Numbered from the stretch's first letter, positions 9,255 through 19,710 are shown. The stretch is DNA of 64,000 bases from Pseudanabaena frigida (GCA_003242085.1 QBML01000004.1:124001-188000); one strand, 5' to 3'. Numbers and translations are program-made. Notes: generated by a model from the letters alone, not told the origin.

Positions 9255-9926
9255 ATGCCTACAGTAATAGATTGGACAGGGAATGAAGTTGGTGAAATAA
9301 GCCTTGATTTGCGTGTTGCTAAAGAAGCAAGTGCAAAGGGTTTAGTTCACCGTGCCCTTGTCAGACAGTTAGCTAATGCCCGTCAAGGTACTGCCAGCAG
9401 TAAGACTCGCGCTGAAGTCCGTGGTGGTGGTCGTAAGCCTTTTAGACAAAAGGGTACAGGTCGTGCTCGCGCAGGTTCGACTAGATCGCCTCTAACCCGT
9501 GGTGGTGGTGCAATCTTTGGTCCTAAGCCTAGAGATTACGAAACCAAAATGAATCGTAAAGAGCGTCGTTTGGCTCTTCGTACGGCGTTCATCGGACGCT
9601 CTGCTGATTTGATCGTTGTTGAAGATTTTGCCTTAAATCTTGCTCAGCCCAAAACCAAAGAATTGTGCCAAGCACTTGAGCGTTGGGGTGTGACCTTGGG
9701 TAGCAAGACCCTGATCATTACCGACAGTAAGGATGAGAATGTAGTTTTGTCTGCTCGTAACATTCAAAAACTGCAATTGATTGCTGCCGATCAGCTCAAT
9801 ATTTTCGACATTGTTAACTCAGAAAAAATTGTGGTAACTCGCTCGGCGATCGCCAGAATTCATGAGGTGTACGGTGGCGATGCAAAGTTAGCAACAGAGA
9901 TCGTTACGGTCGAAGATGCAGAATAA
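9255..9926 (+). CDS. rplD: 50S ribosomal protein L4
   Basis: A 223-residue 23S rRNA-binding protein whose extended loop lines the exit tunnel. The tunnel-loop signature is clear: [20 protein letters not shown] followed by [20 protein letters not shown]. In enterobacteria L4 also represses its own operon, and this is the obvious candidate regulator for the structured leader upstream (inference). It follows rplC by 41 bases and precedes rplW by 28. Confidence 0.98.
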   Translation: MPTVIDWTGNEVGEISLDLRVAKEASAKGLVHRALVRQLANARQGTASSKTRAEVRGGGRKPFRQKGTGRARAGSTRSPLTRGGGAIFGPKPRDYETKMNRKERRLALRTAFIGRSADLIVVEDFALNLAQPKTKELCQALERWGVTLGSKTLIITDSKDENVVLSARNIQKLQLIAADQLNIFDIVNSEKIVVTRSAIARIHEVYGGDAKLATEIVTVEDAE

Positions 9927-9954
9927 CGGAATCTAAGTAGAAGAAAGAAAAAAC

Positions 9955-10269
9955 ATGGCTAAGATCCCAACCGAATTCGACCCCCGTCGCTTGCCTGACA
10001 TCATTCGCCGCCCTCTGCTCAATGAAAAGGCAACTCGACAATTGGAAAACAACAAATACACATTTGACGTTTTTCATGATGCTACCAAGCCCGAGATTAA
10101 AGCTGCAATTGAGAGCCTCTTCTCGGTTACGGTTAAGAAAGTGAATACCCATAACCCACCCGCACAAGCGCGTCGTATTGGTAAATTCGCAGGCAAACGC
10201 GCTCAAATTAAAAGAGCGATCGTTACCTTAGCCGAAGGCAGCAAGATCGATTTGTTCCCAGATGTATAA
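9955..10269 (+). CDS. rplW: 50S ribosomal protein L23
   Basis: A 104-residue protein at the exit-tunnel rim, contacted by trigger factor and SRP. The block [20 protein letters not shown] and the C-terminal INTHNPP-like segment ([20 protein letters not shown]) identify the family. Length is normal for cyanobacteria. It follows rplD by 28 bases. Confidence 0.97.
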   Translation: MAKIPTEFDPRRLPDIIRRPLLNEKATRQLENNKYTFDVFHDATKPEIKAAIESLFSVTVKKVNTHNPPAQARRIGKFAGKRAQIKRAIVTLAEGSKIDLFPDV

Positions 10270-10334
10270 GCATTAGCTTCATACAAAACAAAAGGCAAAA
10301 CCAGAGAACTGTTCTTTAACAACATCAGACAATT

Positions 10335-11201
10335 ATGGGCGTTCGTGCATATAAACCGTATACCGCTAGTACCAGACAAACTGTTGTCTCGGACTTTGCG
10401 GAAATCACCAAATCAGAACCCGAAAAGTCTTTAACCACTCACGTCCATCGTAAAAGAGGACGCAACAACCGTGGTGTAATCACTAGCCGTAGACGTGGCG
10501 GCGGTCACAAGCGGCTTTATCGTCTCATCGATTTCAAGCGTAATAAGCGTGACATCATCGCTGAAGTGATCGCGATCGAATACGATCCAAACCGTACTTC
10601 TCGGATCGCGCTTGTACAGTATGAAGATGGCGAAAAGCGCTACATTCTTGCTCCTAAAGGTATTGCCGTCGGCAACAAAATTCAAGCTGGTGAAAGTGGT
10701 GTGCCCTTTGAAATTGGCAATGCGATGCCTCTATCAGCTATCCCCCTTGGTACGATTGTTCACAACGTCGAAATGACTCCTGGTAAGGGCGGTCAAATCG
10801 TACGATCAGCTGGTGCGGGTGCTCAAATCGCTGCTAAAGAAGGAGATTTCGTCACCCTTAAGCTTCCTTCTAGCGAAGTTCGCTTGATCCGTAAGGAATG
10901 CTTCGCCACCATCGGACAAGTCGGTAACCTCGATCACAGTAATGTCAGTCTTGGTAAAGCTGGTCGTAGTCGTTGGTTGAACCGTCGCCCGAAAGTCAGG
11001 GGTATGGTTATGAACCCCGTCGATCACCCTCATGGTGGTGGAGAAGGTTGCGCTCCCATTGGACGTAGCGGTCCTGTTACACCTTGGGGTAAACCAACCC
11101 TGGGTTATAAGACTCGCAAGAAGAAAAAGCTCAGCGATGCCCTCATTGTTCGTCGCCGCCGCAAGTCTTCGAAGCGCGGTAAGGGCGGACGTAACGCTTA
11201 A
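10335..11201 (+). CDS. rplB: 50S ribosomal protein L2
   Basis: A 288-residue, highly conserved 23S rRNA-binding protein needed for subunit association and peptidyl transfer. The block [20 protein letters not shown] and the C-terminal [12 protein letters not shown], which contains the functionally important histidine, are diagnostic. The C-terminus is strongly basic. It lies 65 bases after rplW. Confidence 0.98.
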   Translation: MGVRAYKPYTASTRQTVVSDFAEITKSEPEKSLTTHVHRKRGRNNRGVITSRRRGGGHKRLYRLIDFKRNKRDIIAEVIAIEYDPNRTSRIALVQYEDGEKRYILAPKGIAVGNKIQAGESGVPFEIGNAMPLSAIPLGTIVHNVEMTPGKGGQIVRSAGAGAQIAAKEGDFVTLKLPSSEVRLIRKECFATIGQVGNLDHSNVSLGKAGRSRWLNRRPKVRGMVMNPVDHPHGGGEGCAPIGRSGPVTPWGKPTLGYKTRKKKKLSDALIVRRRRKSSKRGKGGRNA

Positions 11202-11264
11202 AATTTTGCTTAGCAGCTGTTTATCAGTCGCCAAGCGCGAAGATTTATTTAGAGAGTACAAATT

Positions 11265-11543
11265 ATGACGCGATCGCTAAAAAAAGGTCCCTTTGTTGCC
11301 GATCACTTAATGACCAAAATTGAAAAGCTGAACGCCAAAGGCGAAAAGCAAGTTATCAAGACATGGTCACGCGCTTCCACTATCCTTCCTCAGATGATCG
11401 GGCATACCATTGCTTGTCACAACGGAAAACAGCACGTTCCTGTATATGTCACGGAGCAAATGGTAGGACACAAACTCGGTGAGTTTGCCCCTACACGCAC
11501 CTTCCGCGGTCATGCCAAGAGCGATAAAAAGGCCAAGAGATAG
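11265..11543 (+). CDS. rpsS: 30S ribosomal protein S19
   Basis: A 92-residue 30S head protein that pairs with S13. The start [15 protein letters not shown] and the block [20 protein letters not shown] are family hallmarks. The ATG overlaps a HIP1 octamer (GCGATCGC at 11271-11278). It is 17 bases upstream of rplV. Confidence 0.98.
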   Translation: MTRSLKKGPFVADHLMTKIEKLNAKGEKQVIKTWSRASTILPQMIGHTIACHNGKQHVPVYVTEQMVGHKLGEFAPTRTFRGHAKSDKKAKR

Positions 11544-11560
11544 GTAGACAGGTAAATAAA

Positions 11561-11917
11561 ATGATCCTTGCCCAAAACGAAATCCCTGCAGTAGCTAAAT
11601 ATATTCGGATGTCTCCCCATAAGGTGCGCCGAGTCCTAGACCAAATCCGTGGTCGCAGCTACCGCGAAGCATTAATGATCTTAGAATTCATGCCTTATCG
11701 CTCCTGCGAACCTATTACTAAAGTATTGCGTTCTGCAGTAGCTAATGCAGAACATAATGCAGGACTAGATCCCGCATCTTTAGTAGTTAATCAAGCTTTT
11801 GCCGATATGGGACCTAGCCTCAAGCGCTTCCGTCCTCGCGCCCAAGGTCGTGCTTACCAAATTCGTAAGCCAACGTGCCACATTACGATCACTGTCAAAC
11901 CATCGGAGGAAGAATAG
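11561..11917 (+). CDS. rplV: 50S ribosomal protein L22
   Basis: A 118-residue 23S rRNA-binding protein whose beta-hairpin forms the tunnel constriction. Recognised from [20 protein letters not shown] and the hairpin [20 protein letters not shown]. The final codons contain the GGAGGAAG ribosome-binding site used by rpsC, so translation of the two is probably coupled. Confidence 0.97.
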   Translation: MILAQNEIPAVAKYIRMSPHKVRRVLDQIRGRSYREALMILEFMPYRSCEPITKVLRSAVANAEHNAGLDPASLVVNQAFADMGPSLKRFRPRAQGRAYQIRKPTCHITITVKPSEEE

Positions 11918-11919
11918 GT

Positions 11920-12666
11920 ATGGGTCAGAAGATTCACCCAACAGGGTTACGCCTCGGCATCACCAAGTCCCACCTTTCTCGTTGGTACGCTGATGTCAAC
12001 CGCTACGGTATTTTGGCAGAAGAAGATAGCAAAATCCGTAAGTTTATTGAAAAGACTTTGAGCAATGCAGGTATCGCAGACATCTTGATTGACCGCAAGG
12101 CAGACCAAGTTGACCTCGAAATTCGCACTGCTCGTCCAGGAGTTGTTGTTGGTCGTGGTGGCGCTGGTATCGAGCAATTACGTGTCGGACTGGTTAAGCA
12201 CTTAGAACAAGATGGCTCTCTGAAGAAAACTGGTACTAGCCAAGTGCGGATTAACGTCACTGAAGTAACCAGAGTTGACGCAGAAGCACCTCTCATCGCT
12301 GAATACATCGCTCAACAAATCGAACGTCGTGTTTCCTTCCGTCGTGTTGTTCGTCAAGCTATTCAAAGAGCTCAGCGAGCAGGAATCGAAGGTATTAAGG
12401 TGCAAATCAGTGGTCGTCTCAACGGCGCTGAAATTGCCAGAACCGAATGGGTTCGTGAAGGTCGTGTTCCCCTACACACCCTCCGCGCTGACATCGATTA
12501 CAGCTACAAGACTTCCAGAACTATCTATGGTGTCATCGGCATCAAGGTTTGGATTTTTAAAGGCGAAATTATTCAAGGCGAGGAAGCTCCCGCTCCAGCC
12601 GCTCAACCCCGTCGTCGCCAGCAACGTCGTCCCCAATTTGAGGATCGTTCTAGCGCTGAAGGATAA
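11920..12666 (+). CDS. rpsC: 30S ribosomal protein S3
   Basis: A 248-residue protein of the mRNA entry channel. [16 protein letters not shown] is the canonical N-terminus. The KH domain has [14 protein letters not shown] and the C-terminal domain has [20 protein letters not shown]. The frame stays open 45 bases further upstream inside rplV, but the start at 11920, eight bases after a GGAGGAAG site, matches the family. The last 25 or so residues are a low-complexity Ala/Pro/Arg/Gln tail. Confidence 0.97.
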   Translation: MGQKIHPTGLRLGITKSHLSRWYADVNRYGILAEEDSKIRKFIEKTLSNAGIADILIDRKADQVDLEIRTARPGVVVGRGGAGIEQLRVGLVKHLEQDGSLKKTGTSQVRINVTEVTRVDAEAPLIAEYIAQQIERRVSFRRVVRQAIQRAQRAGIEGIKVQISGRLNGAEIARTEWVREGRVPLHTLRADIDYSYKTSRTIYGVIGIKVWIFKGEIIQGEEAPAPAAQPRRRQQRRPQFEDRSSAEG

Positions 12667-12692
12667 ACTTCTGTTATCTAGAGTTTTGAACC

Positions 12693-13106
12693 ATGTTAAG
12701 TCCTAAACGTACAAAATTTCGTAAGCAGCAGCGCGGTCGGATGGCTGGTCCCGCTACCAGAGGAGCTGAAATCAATTTTGGTGATTATGCCATGCAGGCT
12801 CTAGAGCCTTCTTGGATTACTGCCCGTCAAATTGAAGCTGCCCGTCGTGCCATGAACCGCTACATCCGTCGCGGCGGCAAGATTTGGATTCGTATTTTCC
12901 CAGATAAGCCTGTAACCATGCGTCCTGCTGAAACCCGTATGGGTTCTGGTAAAGGCGCTCCAGAATTTTGGGTGTCTGTAGTTAAACCCGGCCGCATCAT
13001 GTTTGAGGTTGCGGGTGTAGCTGAAGAGACCGCAAGAGAGGCAATTCGTCTTGCGGCGGCTAAGATGCCAATCAAAACCAGATTTGTTATCCGCGATAAG
13101 GAGTAA
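12693..13106 (+). CDS. rplP: 50S ribosomal protein L16
   Basis: A 137-residue protein near the A site that helps tRNA accommodation. The N-terminus [19 protein letters not shown] and the block [20 protein letters not shown] are family signatures. The 3' end contains AAGGAG, which serves the rpmC start four bases beyond the stop. Confidence 0.98.
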   Translation: MLSPKRTKFRKQQRGRMAGPATRGAEINFGDYAMQALEPSWITARQIEAARRAMNRYIRRGGKIWIRIFPDKPVTMRPAETRMGSGKGAPEFWVSVVKPGRIMFEVAGVAEETAREAIRLAAAKMPIKTRFVIRDKE

Positions 13107-13110
13107 GAAT

Positions 13111-13314
13111 ATGGCACTCCCAAAAGTCCAAGAAACTAGAGAGCTATCTGATGATGAGTTGCAAGCTCAGATCTTGACTGTCAAGAAAGAGCTGTTTGAC
13201 CTACGTTTTAAGCAGGCAACTAGACAACCCGTACAACCACATCAGTTTAAACATGCGAAGCATCATTTGTCTCAACTGATGACTGTCGAACGCGAACGTC
13301 AGTCCAGAGCTTAA
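13111..13314 (+). CDS. rpmC: 50S ribosomal protein L29
   Basis: A 67-residue small L29 protein at the tunnel exit. The conserved core is [20 protein letters not shown] followed by LRFKQATRQ. The frame is open from 13051, inside rplP, but [13 protein letters not shown] at 13111, preceded by AAGGAG in the rplP tail, gives the normal length. Confidence 0.96.
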   Translation: MALPKVQETRELSDDELQAQILTVKKELFDLRFKQATRQPVQPHQFKHAKHHLSQLMTVERERQSRA

Positions 13315-13347
13315 GAAAGCTATTTACAAAACATAGGAATTTTAGCA

Positions 13348-13599
13348 ATGGCAGTTAAAGAAAAAGTTGGCGTTGTCGTCAGCGACAAAATGCAGAAAAC
13401 GGTGGTGGTTGCGGTTGAAAATCGTACCTCTCACCCCAAATATGGAAAAATCGTGGTCAAAACTACCAAGTTTAAAGCCCACGATGAAGAAGACAAAACC
13501 CGTGAAGGCGATCGCGTCAAAATTCGGGAAACCCGTCCCCTCAGCCGTACAAAGCGATGGGAAGTTGTAGAGATTCTCTCATCTAGCTCGGAAGCATAA
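13348..13599 (+). CDS. rpsQ: 30S ribosomal protein S17
   Basis: An 83-residue primary 16S rRNA-binding protein. [19 protein letters not shown] and [20 protein letters not shown] are diagnostic. It is separated from rplN by three bases, which suggests translational coupling. Confidence 0.98.
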   Translation: MAVKEKVGVVVSDKMQKTVVVAVENRTSHPKYGKIVVKTTKFKAHDEEDKTREGDRVKIRETRPLSRTKRWEVVEILSSSSEA

Positions 13600-13602
13600 G
13601 CC

Positions 13603-13971
13603 ATGATTCAACAAGAGTCTTATCTAAACGTTGCGGATAATAGTGGCGCTAAAAAGCTGCTATGTATTCGCGTCCTAGCTGGTGGTAACCGCGCCTTTGG
13701 CGGAGTTGGTGATGTGATTATCGCCACGGTCAAGGATGCTGCACCAAATATGCCAGTCAAAAAATCTGATGTTGTCCGCGCCGTGATTGTTCGTACCAAA
13801 GCATCGATCAACCGTGAAAGCGGTATGAGAATTCGCTTTGACGACAATGCTGCTGTAATCATTAACCAAGACGGCAACCCCAAAGGAACCCGCGTATTTG
13901 GTCCAGTTGCGCGTGAATTGCGGGATAAAAACTTCACTAAAATTATCTCCCTAGCGCCAGAGGTACTGTAA
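13603..13971 (+). CDS. rplN: 50S ribosomal protein L14
   Basis: A 122-residue subunit-interface protein. [20 protein letters not shown] is the canonical N-terminus, and [20 protein letters not shown] the canonical C-terminus. Its stop codon overlaps the rplX start by one base (TAATG), a coupled arrangement. Confidence 0.98.
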   Translation: MIQQESYLNVADNSGAKKLLCIRVLAGGNRAFGGVGDVIIATVKDAAPNMPVKKSDVVRAVIVRTKASINRESGMRIRFDDNAAVIINQDGNPKGTRVFGPVARELRDKNFTKIISLAPEVL

Positions 13972-14354
13972 TGTCATTCAAGTCAAAGCCTGCCTATCGC
14001 GGCAACCGCAAGTCTTTTAAGATTCACGTCAAAAAAGATGATGTAGTTCAAGTAATTTCAGGAAGCTCGAAGGGAACCGTTGCCAAAGTGCTACAGGTTT
14101 TCCCTAAAGACAGCACCATCATCGTTGAAGGTGTGAATGTTAAGACTAAGCACGTTAAGCCTCAAGCTGATGGCGAGTCTGGGCAAATTGTTACCCGCGA
14201 ATTTCCGATTCATAGTTCTAAAGTATTGTTGTATTCCGAAAAAGAAAAGACCGCTAGCCGTTCTTGCTATACCTTTACGGATGATGGCAAGAAAGTCAGA
14301 ATGTTGAAAAAGACTGGCGAAATCGTTGATTCCGTTAAGATCGAAAAGAAATAG
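13971..14354 (+). CDS. rplX: 50S ribosomal protein L24
   Basis: A 127-residue assembly-initiator protein with a KOW motif ([20 protein letters not shown]). [20 protein letters not shown] matches the family. It is slightly longer than many bacterial L24 proteins because of a basic C-terminal tail. The ATG shares its A with the rplN stop. Confidence 0.96.
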   Translation: MSFKSKPAYRGNRKSFKIHVKKDDVVQVISGSSKGTVAKVLQVFPKDSTIIVEGVNVKTKHVKPQADGESGQIVTREFPIHSSKVLLYSEKEKTASRSCYTFTDDGKKVRMLKKTGEIVDSVKIEKK

Positions 14355-14413
14355 TTCTATAAACCTGACTAAGTCCTGACCAAGCCCAGGCAAACTCATC
14401 GAGGAAGATAAAA

Positions 14414-14959
14414 ATGCTAACACCGTTTACCGAAGTCTATGCCAAACAGGCTGTTCCTAAATTGATGGAACAGTTTAAGTACACCAATATTCATCAAGTT
14501 CCCAAATTTGAGAAAGTGGTAATCAATCGCGGTCTGGGTGAAGCTGCTCAGAATGCTAAATCCCTTGAAGCTTCTTTGACCGAAATTGCCACGATTGCTG
14601 GTCAAAAGCCCGTAGTCACTAGAGCAAAGAAGGCGATCGCTGGTTTCAAATTGCGCCAAGGTATGCCCGTCGGGATGATGGTTACTCTACGCCGTGACAA
14701 GATGAACAACTTCTTGGATCGTCTGATCAACTTCTCCTTGCCTCGCATCCGTGACTTTCGCGGTGTTAGCCCCAAGAGCTTTGATGGACGTGGTAACTAT
14801 ACCCTCGGTGTCCGCGAGCAGCTTATCTTCCCCGAAATCAGCTACGACAGTATTGAGCAAATTCGGGGGCTTGATATTTCCATCATTACCACTGCTAACA
14901 CGGACGAAGAAGGACGTGCGCTCCTGAAAGCAGTTGGTATGCCCTTTAGAGAATCATAA
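14414..14959 (+). CDS. rplE: 50S ribosomal protein L5
   Basis: A 181-residue 5S rRNA-binding protein. [40 protein letters not shown] and the [20 protein letters not shown] block identify it. No rpsN (S14) lies between it and rpsH, which is the usual cyanobacterial condition. The gap to rpsH is 23 bases. Confidence 0.98.
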   Translation: MLTPFTEVYAKQAVPKLMEQFKYTNIHQVPKFEKVVINRGLGEAAQNAKSLEASLTEIATIAGQKPVVTRAKKAIAGFKLRQGMPVGMMVTLRRDKMNNFLDRLINFSLPRIRDFRGVSPKSFDGRGNYTLGVREQLIFPEISYDSIEQIRGLDISIITTANTDEEGRALLKAVGMPFRES

Positions 14960-14982
14960 GTAGATCGAATTAGGAGATAAGG

Positions 14983-15384
14983 ATGGCTACCAACGACACC
15001 ATCTCGGATATGCTTACCCGCATCCGCAATGCCACATTAGCAAAGCATCAGACCACTGCAATTCCTGCAACTAAGATGACTTTGAGCATTGCCCGAGTGA
15101 TGAAACAAGAAGGTTTTATCGCAGATTTTGAAGAAACAGGCGAAAGTATCGACCGCGCCTTGGTCGTCGCCCTCAAGTACGAAGGCAAAAATCGTCAATC
15201 AATTATCAAACGCCTCAAGCGCGTCAGCAAACCTGGTTTACGGGTTTACTCGAACTCTAAAGAATTACCCCGTGTATTAGGTGGGATCGGTATTGCAATC
15301 ATCTCCACCTCTAAAGGGATCATGACCGATCGCGAAGCCCGTAAACAGGGTGTCGGCGGTGAAGTCCTTTGCTATATCTGGTAA
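14983..15384 (+). CDS. rpsH: 30S ribosomal protein S8
   Basis: A 133-residue 16S rRNA-binding protein. The N-terminus [20 protein letters not shown] and the C-terminal [20 protein letters not shown] are diagnostic. In enterobacteria S8 represses the spc operon; nothing here shows whether that holds. AGGAGATAAGG precedes the ATG. Confidence 0.98.
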   Translation: MATNDTISDMLTRIRNATLAKHQTTAIPATKMTLSIARVMKQEGFIADFEETGESIDRALVVALKYEGKNRQSIIKRLKRVSKPGLRVYSNSKELPRVLGGIGIAIISTSKGIMTDREARKQGVGGEVLCYIW

Positions 15385-15457
15385 TTCAGGTCTTCTAAGA
15401 TCTGTTAACTCAGGCTGTTAATTCAGCAAATAACATCACAAGCAACGGAAAACAGAC

Positions 15458-16021
15458 ATGTCTCGTATTGGAAAACGTCCCATTCCTCTTCCCCCAAAAG
15501 TTGCGGTCTCCATCGTAGGGCAAGAGGTAACTGTCAAAGGACCTAAAGGCGAACTAAAGCGTGTGTTGCCACCGACTGTAGAAATTCTGCAAGAAGAAAG
15601 CAACCTCGTTGTCAATCGCGCTAACGAATCTCGTCCCGCAAGGCAACAGCACGGTCTTTTCCGCACCCTAGTTGCCAACATGGTCGAAGGTGTGTCCACT
15701 GGCTTTCAACGCAAGTTGGAAATCCAAGGTGTTGGTTATCGTGCCAACCTAAATGGTAGCAATATTGTTCTTACTGTCGGCTATAGCCACACAGTTGATA
15801 TCATTCCTCCTGATGGAATTTCTTTAGGAGTTGAAGATGCTTCTGGCAAGAAAGTCCCGCAAGGCACATTTATCGTCGTCGAAGGTATTGACAAGGAAAT
15901 CGTCGGTAACTTAGCTGCGAAGATTCGCGCTGTACGTCCACCTGAAGTTTACAAAGGCAAGGGTATTCGTTACCTCGGTGAATTCGTCAGACGTAAGGCT
16001 GGTAAGACTGGTAAGAAGTAA
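15458..16021 (+). CDS. rplF: 50S ribosomal protein L6
   Basis: A 187-residue protein near the sarcin-ricin loop. MSRIGKRPIPLPPKVAVSI opens the chain, and the C-terminal block PEVYKGKGIRYLGEFVRRKA with GKTGKK closes it. Length is typical. It sits 73 bases after rpsH. Confidence 0.98.
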   Translation: MSRIGKRPIPLPPKVAVSIVGQEVTVKGPKGELKRVLPPTVEILQEESNLVVNRANESRPARQQHGLFRTLVANMVEGVSTGFQRKLEIQGVGYRANLNGSNIVLTVGYSHTVDIIPPDGISLGVEDASGKKVPQGTFIVVEGIDKEIVGNLAAKIRAVRPPEVYKGKGIRYLGEFVRRKAGKTGKK

Positions 16022-16087
16022 GGCTAAGATTTTTCTGGCTTCCTTATTTAATCTTCTTAATTTTCGTAATCTTCATATATAAAAAAC

Positions 16088-16453
16088 ATGAGTGCTAATA
16101 GTCGTAGACAAGCAACCATAAGCCGCCATAAGCGAATTCGTAAAGGTATGTCAGGTACATCTGAACGTCCTCGTCTCGCAATTTACCGTTCTAACAATCA
16201 CATTGTGGCGCAAGTGATTGATGATGTAGCACAGCATACTCTAGTTGCTGCATCGACCCTCGAATCAGATGTCCGTGAGAGCCTCAGCACTACTGCTAAT
16301 TCTGACGCTTCGGCTAAGGTTGGTGCTTTGATTGCTGAAAGGGCGATCGCTAAGGGAATTACCAAGGTTGTATTCGACCGTGGTGGTAACCTCTATCATG
16401 GAAGAGTCCAAGCTCTCGCTGAAGCTGCCCGCGAAGCAGGTCTCGATTTCTAA
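16088..16453 (+). CDS. rplR: 50S ribosomal protein L18
   Basis: A 121-residue 5S rRNA-binding protein. [20 protein letters not shown] and the C-terminal [20 protein letters not shown] are family signatures. It follows rplF by 66 bases and precedes rpsE by 35. Confidence 0.98.
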   Translation: MSANSRRQATISRHKRIRKGMSGTSERPRLAIYRSNNHIVAQVIDDVAQHTLVAASTLESDVRESLSTTANSDASAKVGALIAERAIAKGITKVVFDRGGNLYHGRVQALAEAAREAGLDF

Positions 16454-16488
16454 ATCATCCAGCAGTGAATCAGTAGATAGAAACAAAT

Positions 16489-17103
16489 ATGGCTAAGAAT
16501 AGAGAATCAAGACCAGGTGGTGGTCGCGACAGTGGCAGCGGCGACAGTGGCGATAACCGCGATGAAAAACGCAAAGGTAAGCGCGATAGTAAAAAAAGCG
16601 ATCGCGCTCGTACTGAAAAAGAATCTGAATGGCAAGAACGAGTTGTCCAAATCCGCCGCGTAACCAAGGTTGTCAAGGGTGGTAAAAAACTCAGTTTCCG
16701 TGCGATCGTTGTCGTCGGTAATGAAAAAGGACAGGTTGGTGTTGGCGTTGGCAAAGCTGCTGACGTAATTAATGCCGTCAAAAAAGGTGTCGCCGATGCT
16801 AGAAAACACGCGATCGACGTTCCTTTGACTAAGGCTAACTCTATCCCTCATCCTACTAATGGTATTGGTGGTGGAGCGAAGGTAATGATCCGTCCTGCAT
16901 CTCCAGGTACTGGGGTAATTGCTGGTGGAGCTGTCAGAACTGTACTAGAACTTGCGGGTGTCAAAAATATTTTGGCGAAGCAACTTGGTTCCAGCAGCCC
17001 TCTAAACAATGCTCGTGCTGCAATTAATGCACTTTCAACCTTGCGTACCTTTGGTGAAGTTGCCAGAGCGCGTGGTATTACGTTGGAACAGTTATTTAAC
17101 TAA
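16489..17103 (+). CDS. rpsE: 30S ribosomal protein S5 with charged N-terminal extension
   Basis: A 204-residue decoding-fidelity protein. The core begins around residue 46 ([20 protein letters not shown]) and holds [14 protein letters not shown] and [20 protein letters not shown]-like sequence. The first 45 residues are a low-complexity Gly/Asp/Ser/Lys/Arg stretch, so the protein is longer than most S5 proteins. No rpmD (L30) follows, as usual in cyanobacteria; instead a perfect 21-bp palindrome occupies the gap to rplO. Confidence 0.97.
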   Translation: MAKNRESRPGGGRDSGSGDSGDNRDEKRKGKRDSKKSDRARTEKESEWQERVVQIRRVTKVVKGGKKLSFRAIVVVGNEKGQVGVGVGKAADVINAVKKGVADARKHAIDVPLTKANSIPHPTNGIGGGAKVMIRPASPGTGVIAGGAVRTVLELAGVKNILAKQLGSSSPLNNARAAINALSTLRTFGEVARARGITLEQLFN

Positions 17104-17147
17104 TAACTTTTAAAAATCCTTGCAACGCAAGGATTTTTAAAAGTTAT
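17103..17147. terminator. Perfect 21-bp palindrome inside the ribosomal operon
   Basis: Arms 17103-17123 and 17127-17147 are perfect around AAC, with apex TTGC-AAC-GCAA. The first base overlaps the rpsE stop codon. It lies between two genes that must both be expressed, so it may act as a partial terminator, an mRNA processing site or a stability element rather than a full stop. This is inference from position. Confidence 0.6.
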
Positions 17148-17189
17148 GTAAGGCGCAAAGCCTAAAATAGTAATCAGCTAGGAAAAACT

Positions 17190-17633
17190 ATGAGAATTGA
17201 CGATCTTCAGCCTCAAGAAGGCTCACAGCATCGGAAGCGTCGTTTAGGACGTGGAATTGCCGCAGGGCAAGGTGCTAGCGGTGGATTTGGTATGCGCGGT
17301 CAAAAATCTCGTTCAGGTCGTCCCACCAGACCTGGTTTTGAAGGTGGTCAAATCCCCCTGTATAGACGAGTACCAAAACTTAAGCATTTTACAATTGTTA
17401 ATCCTAAACATTTCACAATTGTTAATCTCGATCAATTAAGTGGATTACCTAAAGGCACAGTAGTAACTCTTGAGTCTTTAATGGACGCAGGCATTATTAC
17501 TCAAAATGACGGCGTATTGCGTGTATTAGGAAGAGGCGAAGTCAATGTAGCGCTAACTGTTCGCGCTCATTCGATTACTGCATCTGCTAAGAGCAAGATC
17601 GAAGCGGCTGGCGGTACTGTAGAAGTTGCCTAA
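17190..17633 (+). CDS. rplO: 50S ribosomal protein L15
   Basis: A 147-residue late-assembly protein. [20 protein letters not shown] and [20 protein letters not shown] are diagnostic. The middle reads [17 protein letters not shown], a near-duplicate heptapeptide encoded by near-identical 24-base units; overall length is normal for the family. Two hairpins separate it from secY. Confidence 0.97.
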   Translation: MRIDDLQPQEGSQHRKRRLGRGIAAGQGASGGFGMRGQKSRSGRPTRPGFEGGQIPLYRRVPKLKHFTIVNPKHFTIVNLDQLSGLPKGTVVTLESLMDAGIITQNDGVLRVLGRGEVNVALTVRAHSITASAKSKIEAAGGTVEVA

Positions 17634-17638
17634 GCATG

Positions 17639-17685
17639 AAGAGAATATGTGGCGAAGTGCTGAGCGCTTCGCCACATATTCTCTT
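17639..17685 (+). terminator. 22-bp hairpin with T-run between rplO and secY
   Basis: Arms 17639-17660 and 17664-17685 pair with a single wobble position around TGA, with apex GTGC-TGA-GCGC, and are followed by TTTTGTTGTTTT. A second, weaker stem pairs 17751-17759 with 17773-17781. The position 3' of rplO inside a 179-base gap suggests that secY-adk-infA may be partly uncoupled from the ribosomal genes and may have its own promoter. Confidence 0.6.
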
Positions 17686-17812
17686 TTGTTGTTTTGGGAG
17701 AACCTCAAGTTGCACCTTTCTCTATGCAACTACAATATTTAAATATCTTTGGATTAGGCGGCGCGAAACACTGCCTAATCCATAATTCACTAGCTTAGAG
17801 GTAAGTTTAGTT

Positions 17813-19153
17813 ATGGTTGTCAGTAAAGGAAAGAACCCGACAGCACAAGAAACTTTTATGCAAATGGCTCAAGCCGCAGGATTGCGGGGACGTTTGCTAG
17901 TTACTGTTGGTGTTTTGATATTAGTTAGACTTGGTATTTACTTGCCATTACCAGGAGTTGACCGCGTTCAATTTGCTTCAATTGTCAAAAATAATGCCGT
18001 AGTTAATTTTTTAGATATCTTCTCTGGTGGTGGCTTATCCCTACTTGGTATTTTTGCCCTTGGCATTTTGCCATTTATCAATGCATCGATCATCATGCAA
18101 TTGATGACTTCGGCGTTACCAACCTTAGAAAATCTTCAAAAAAATGAAGGTGAAGCTGGTAGAAGAAAAATTTCTCAATACACTCGTTACGTTGCCTTTG
18201 TATGGGCAATCATTCAAAGTTGGGGTCTAGGCGTTTGGGTGCAAAACTCTGGAGTGCTATCAGAGGTAAGTTCCAACTGGATTACGATTGGTGATAATCG
18301 GGTAATTTTTTCCAGCTTTATTTTTCAAACAACTGTAGCTCTTGCGGCTGGCTCTATGTTTGTGATGTGGGCTGGAGAACTAATTACTGAGAAAGGAGTG
18401 GGTAACGGCGCTTCACTACTAATTTTTATTAGTATTGTTGCTAACCTGCCAAAATCGCTAGGTGACACGATCGCCCTTGCTCAAAAAGATAGCTCGCGAG
18501 TTGGCGGCGTAATTTTGCTACTCATAGTCTTTCTAGTAATGATCGTTGGCATTGTCTTTGTCCAGGAGGGAACAAGGCGGATTCCAATTATTTCTGCACG
18601 TCGCCAAGTTGGTCGTAAGCTCTATCGCGAACAAGCCTCCTACCTACCCTTGCGGTTGAATCAAGGCGGCGTTATGCCAATCATTTTTGCCTCATCGGTG
18701 ATGATTTTGCCTGCCTATCTCAGTCAAAGCATTAATAATAAAGTGTTTGTGGATATCGCTGCTTGGATGTCTCCTAGTGGTGCAGGTCATATTCCCGTTT
18801 ATATGTTGCTGATCCTTGGATTCAGCTTCTTTTACTCAACTTTAGTCCTGAATCCTGTGGAATTGTCGCAAAACCTGAAGAAGATGGGTAGTAGTATTCC
18901 TACGGTGCGCCCTGGCACAGCCACATCTGATTACATCAGCCGCATTCTGAACCGCTTAACTTTGCTTGGTTCCGTATTCTTGTGTGGTATAGCGATTATT
19001 CCTAGCGCGCTTGAAAAAGCAACAGGAGTCTCGACATTTAGTGGTATTGGCGCGACTTCTCTGCTGATTTTAGTAGGTGTGGCGATTGAAACCTCGAAGC
19101 AGATCCAAACTTATGTGATCTCTCAACGTTACGAAGGTATGGTGAAACAATAA
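17813..19153 (+). CDS. secY: Preprotein translocase channel subunit SecY
   Basis: A 446-residue integral membrane protein, core of the SecYEG channel for thylakoid and plasma-membrane protein export. Signature segments include LVRLGIYLPLPGVD, the GILPFINASIIMQLMTSALP block, GNGASLLIFISI, and the GVMPIIFASSVMILPAYLSQ loop. About ten hydrophobic segments can be counted. The stop overlaps the adk start by one base (TAATG). The gap from rplO holds two hairpins. Confidence 0.98.
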   Translation: MVVSKGKNPTAQETFMQMAQAAGLRGRLLVTVGVLILVRLGIYLPLPGVDRVQFASIVKNNAVVNFLDIFSGGGLSLLGIFALGILPFINASIIMQLMTSALPTLENLQKNEGEAGRRKISQYTRYVAFVWAIIQSWGLGVWVQNSGVLSEVSSNWITIGDNRVIFSSFIFQTTVALAAGSMFVMWAGELITEKGVGNGASLLIFISIVANLPKSLGDTIALAQKDSSRVGGVILLLIVFLVMIVGIVFVQEGTRRIPIISARRQVGRKLYREQASYLPLRLNQGGVMPIIFASSVMILPAYLSQSINNKVFVDIAAWMSPSGAGHIPVYMLLILGFSFFYSTLVLNPVELSQNLKKMGSSIPTVRPGTATSDYISRILNRLTLLGSVFLCGIAIIPSALEKATGVSTFSGIGATSLLILVGVAIETSKQIQTYVISQRYEGMVKQ

Positions 19154-19710
19154 TGCCGCGACTAATTTTGATGGGCCCTCCCGGATCTGGTAAGGGCACA
19201 CAAGGAGAAATTTTAGCTGACTCTTGGCAGGTTCCCAAAATTGCACCTGGTGATATTTTTCGGTCTGAAATCAAGCAAGGTACCGAGTTAGGTTTAAAGG
19301 TTAAGTCTTTTAGTGATTCTGGCAGACTAGTACCTGATGAGGTTGTAATTGAGGTAATTGCAGCGCGATTGAAACAGCCTGACACTCAAGTCGGTTGGAT
19401 TCTTGATGGATTCCCACGTACTGTAGCTCAGGCTGAAGCATTAGATGTTTTGCTAGCGGAACTAAATCAGCCTTATGATTCGGTAATTAATCTTGATGTG
19501 TCAGAGCAATTCTTGATCGATCGCCTCAAAGCAAGGGCAATCGATCAAGGGCGTGCTGATGATACTGAAGAGGTCATCAAAAATCGGCTAGAAGAGTACA
19601 ATGCCAAAACAAGACCTCTGCTAGAATTTTATGGAGAAAATGTTACACAAGTTGATGGCACACCGTCTATGCCAGAAGTAACAGAGACAATCAGAAAATT
19701 CTTTGCATAG
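19153..19710 (+). CDS. adk: Adenylate kinase
   Basis: A 185-residue enzyme interconverting ATP + AMP and 2 ADP. The P-loop is LILMGPPGSGKGTQGE. AMP-binding and core motifs appear in RLVPDEVVIEVIAARL and GWILDGFPRTVAQAEAL. It is the short form without the zinc-binding LID insert, common in cyanobacteria. Translation is coupled to secY through the one-base overlap, the classic spc-operon arrangement. Confidence 0.98.
   Translation: MPRLILMGPPGSGKGTQGEILADSWQVPKIAPGDIFRSEIKQGTELGLKVKSFSDSGRLVPDEVVIEVIAARLKQPDTQVGWILDGFPRTVAQAEALDVLLAELNQPYDSVINLDVSEQFLIDRLKARAIDQGRADDTEEVIKNRLEEYNAKTRPLLEFYGENVTQVDGTPSMPEVTETIRKFFA

Noticed and set aside
11032-12706. Overlapping long frames inside rplB, rpsS, rpsC and other ribosomal genes
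   Set aside because: All are alternate-frame shadows of strongly biased ribosomal codons.
17380-17430. Apparent tandem duplication in rplO ([15 protein letters not shown])
   Set aside because: Total length equals a normal cyanobacterial L15, so no net insertion is evident; local similarity may be chance or conversion.
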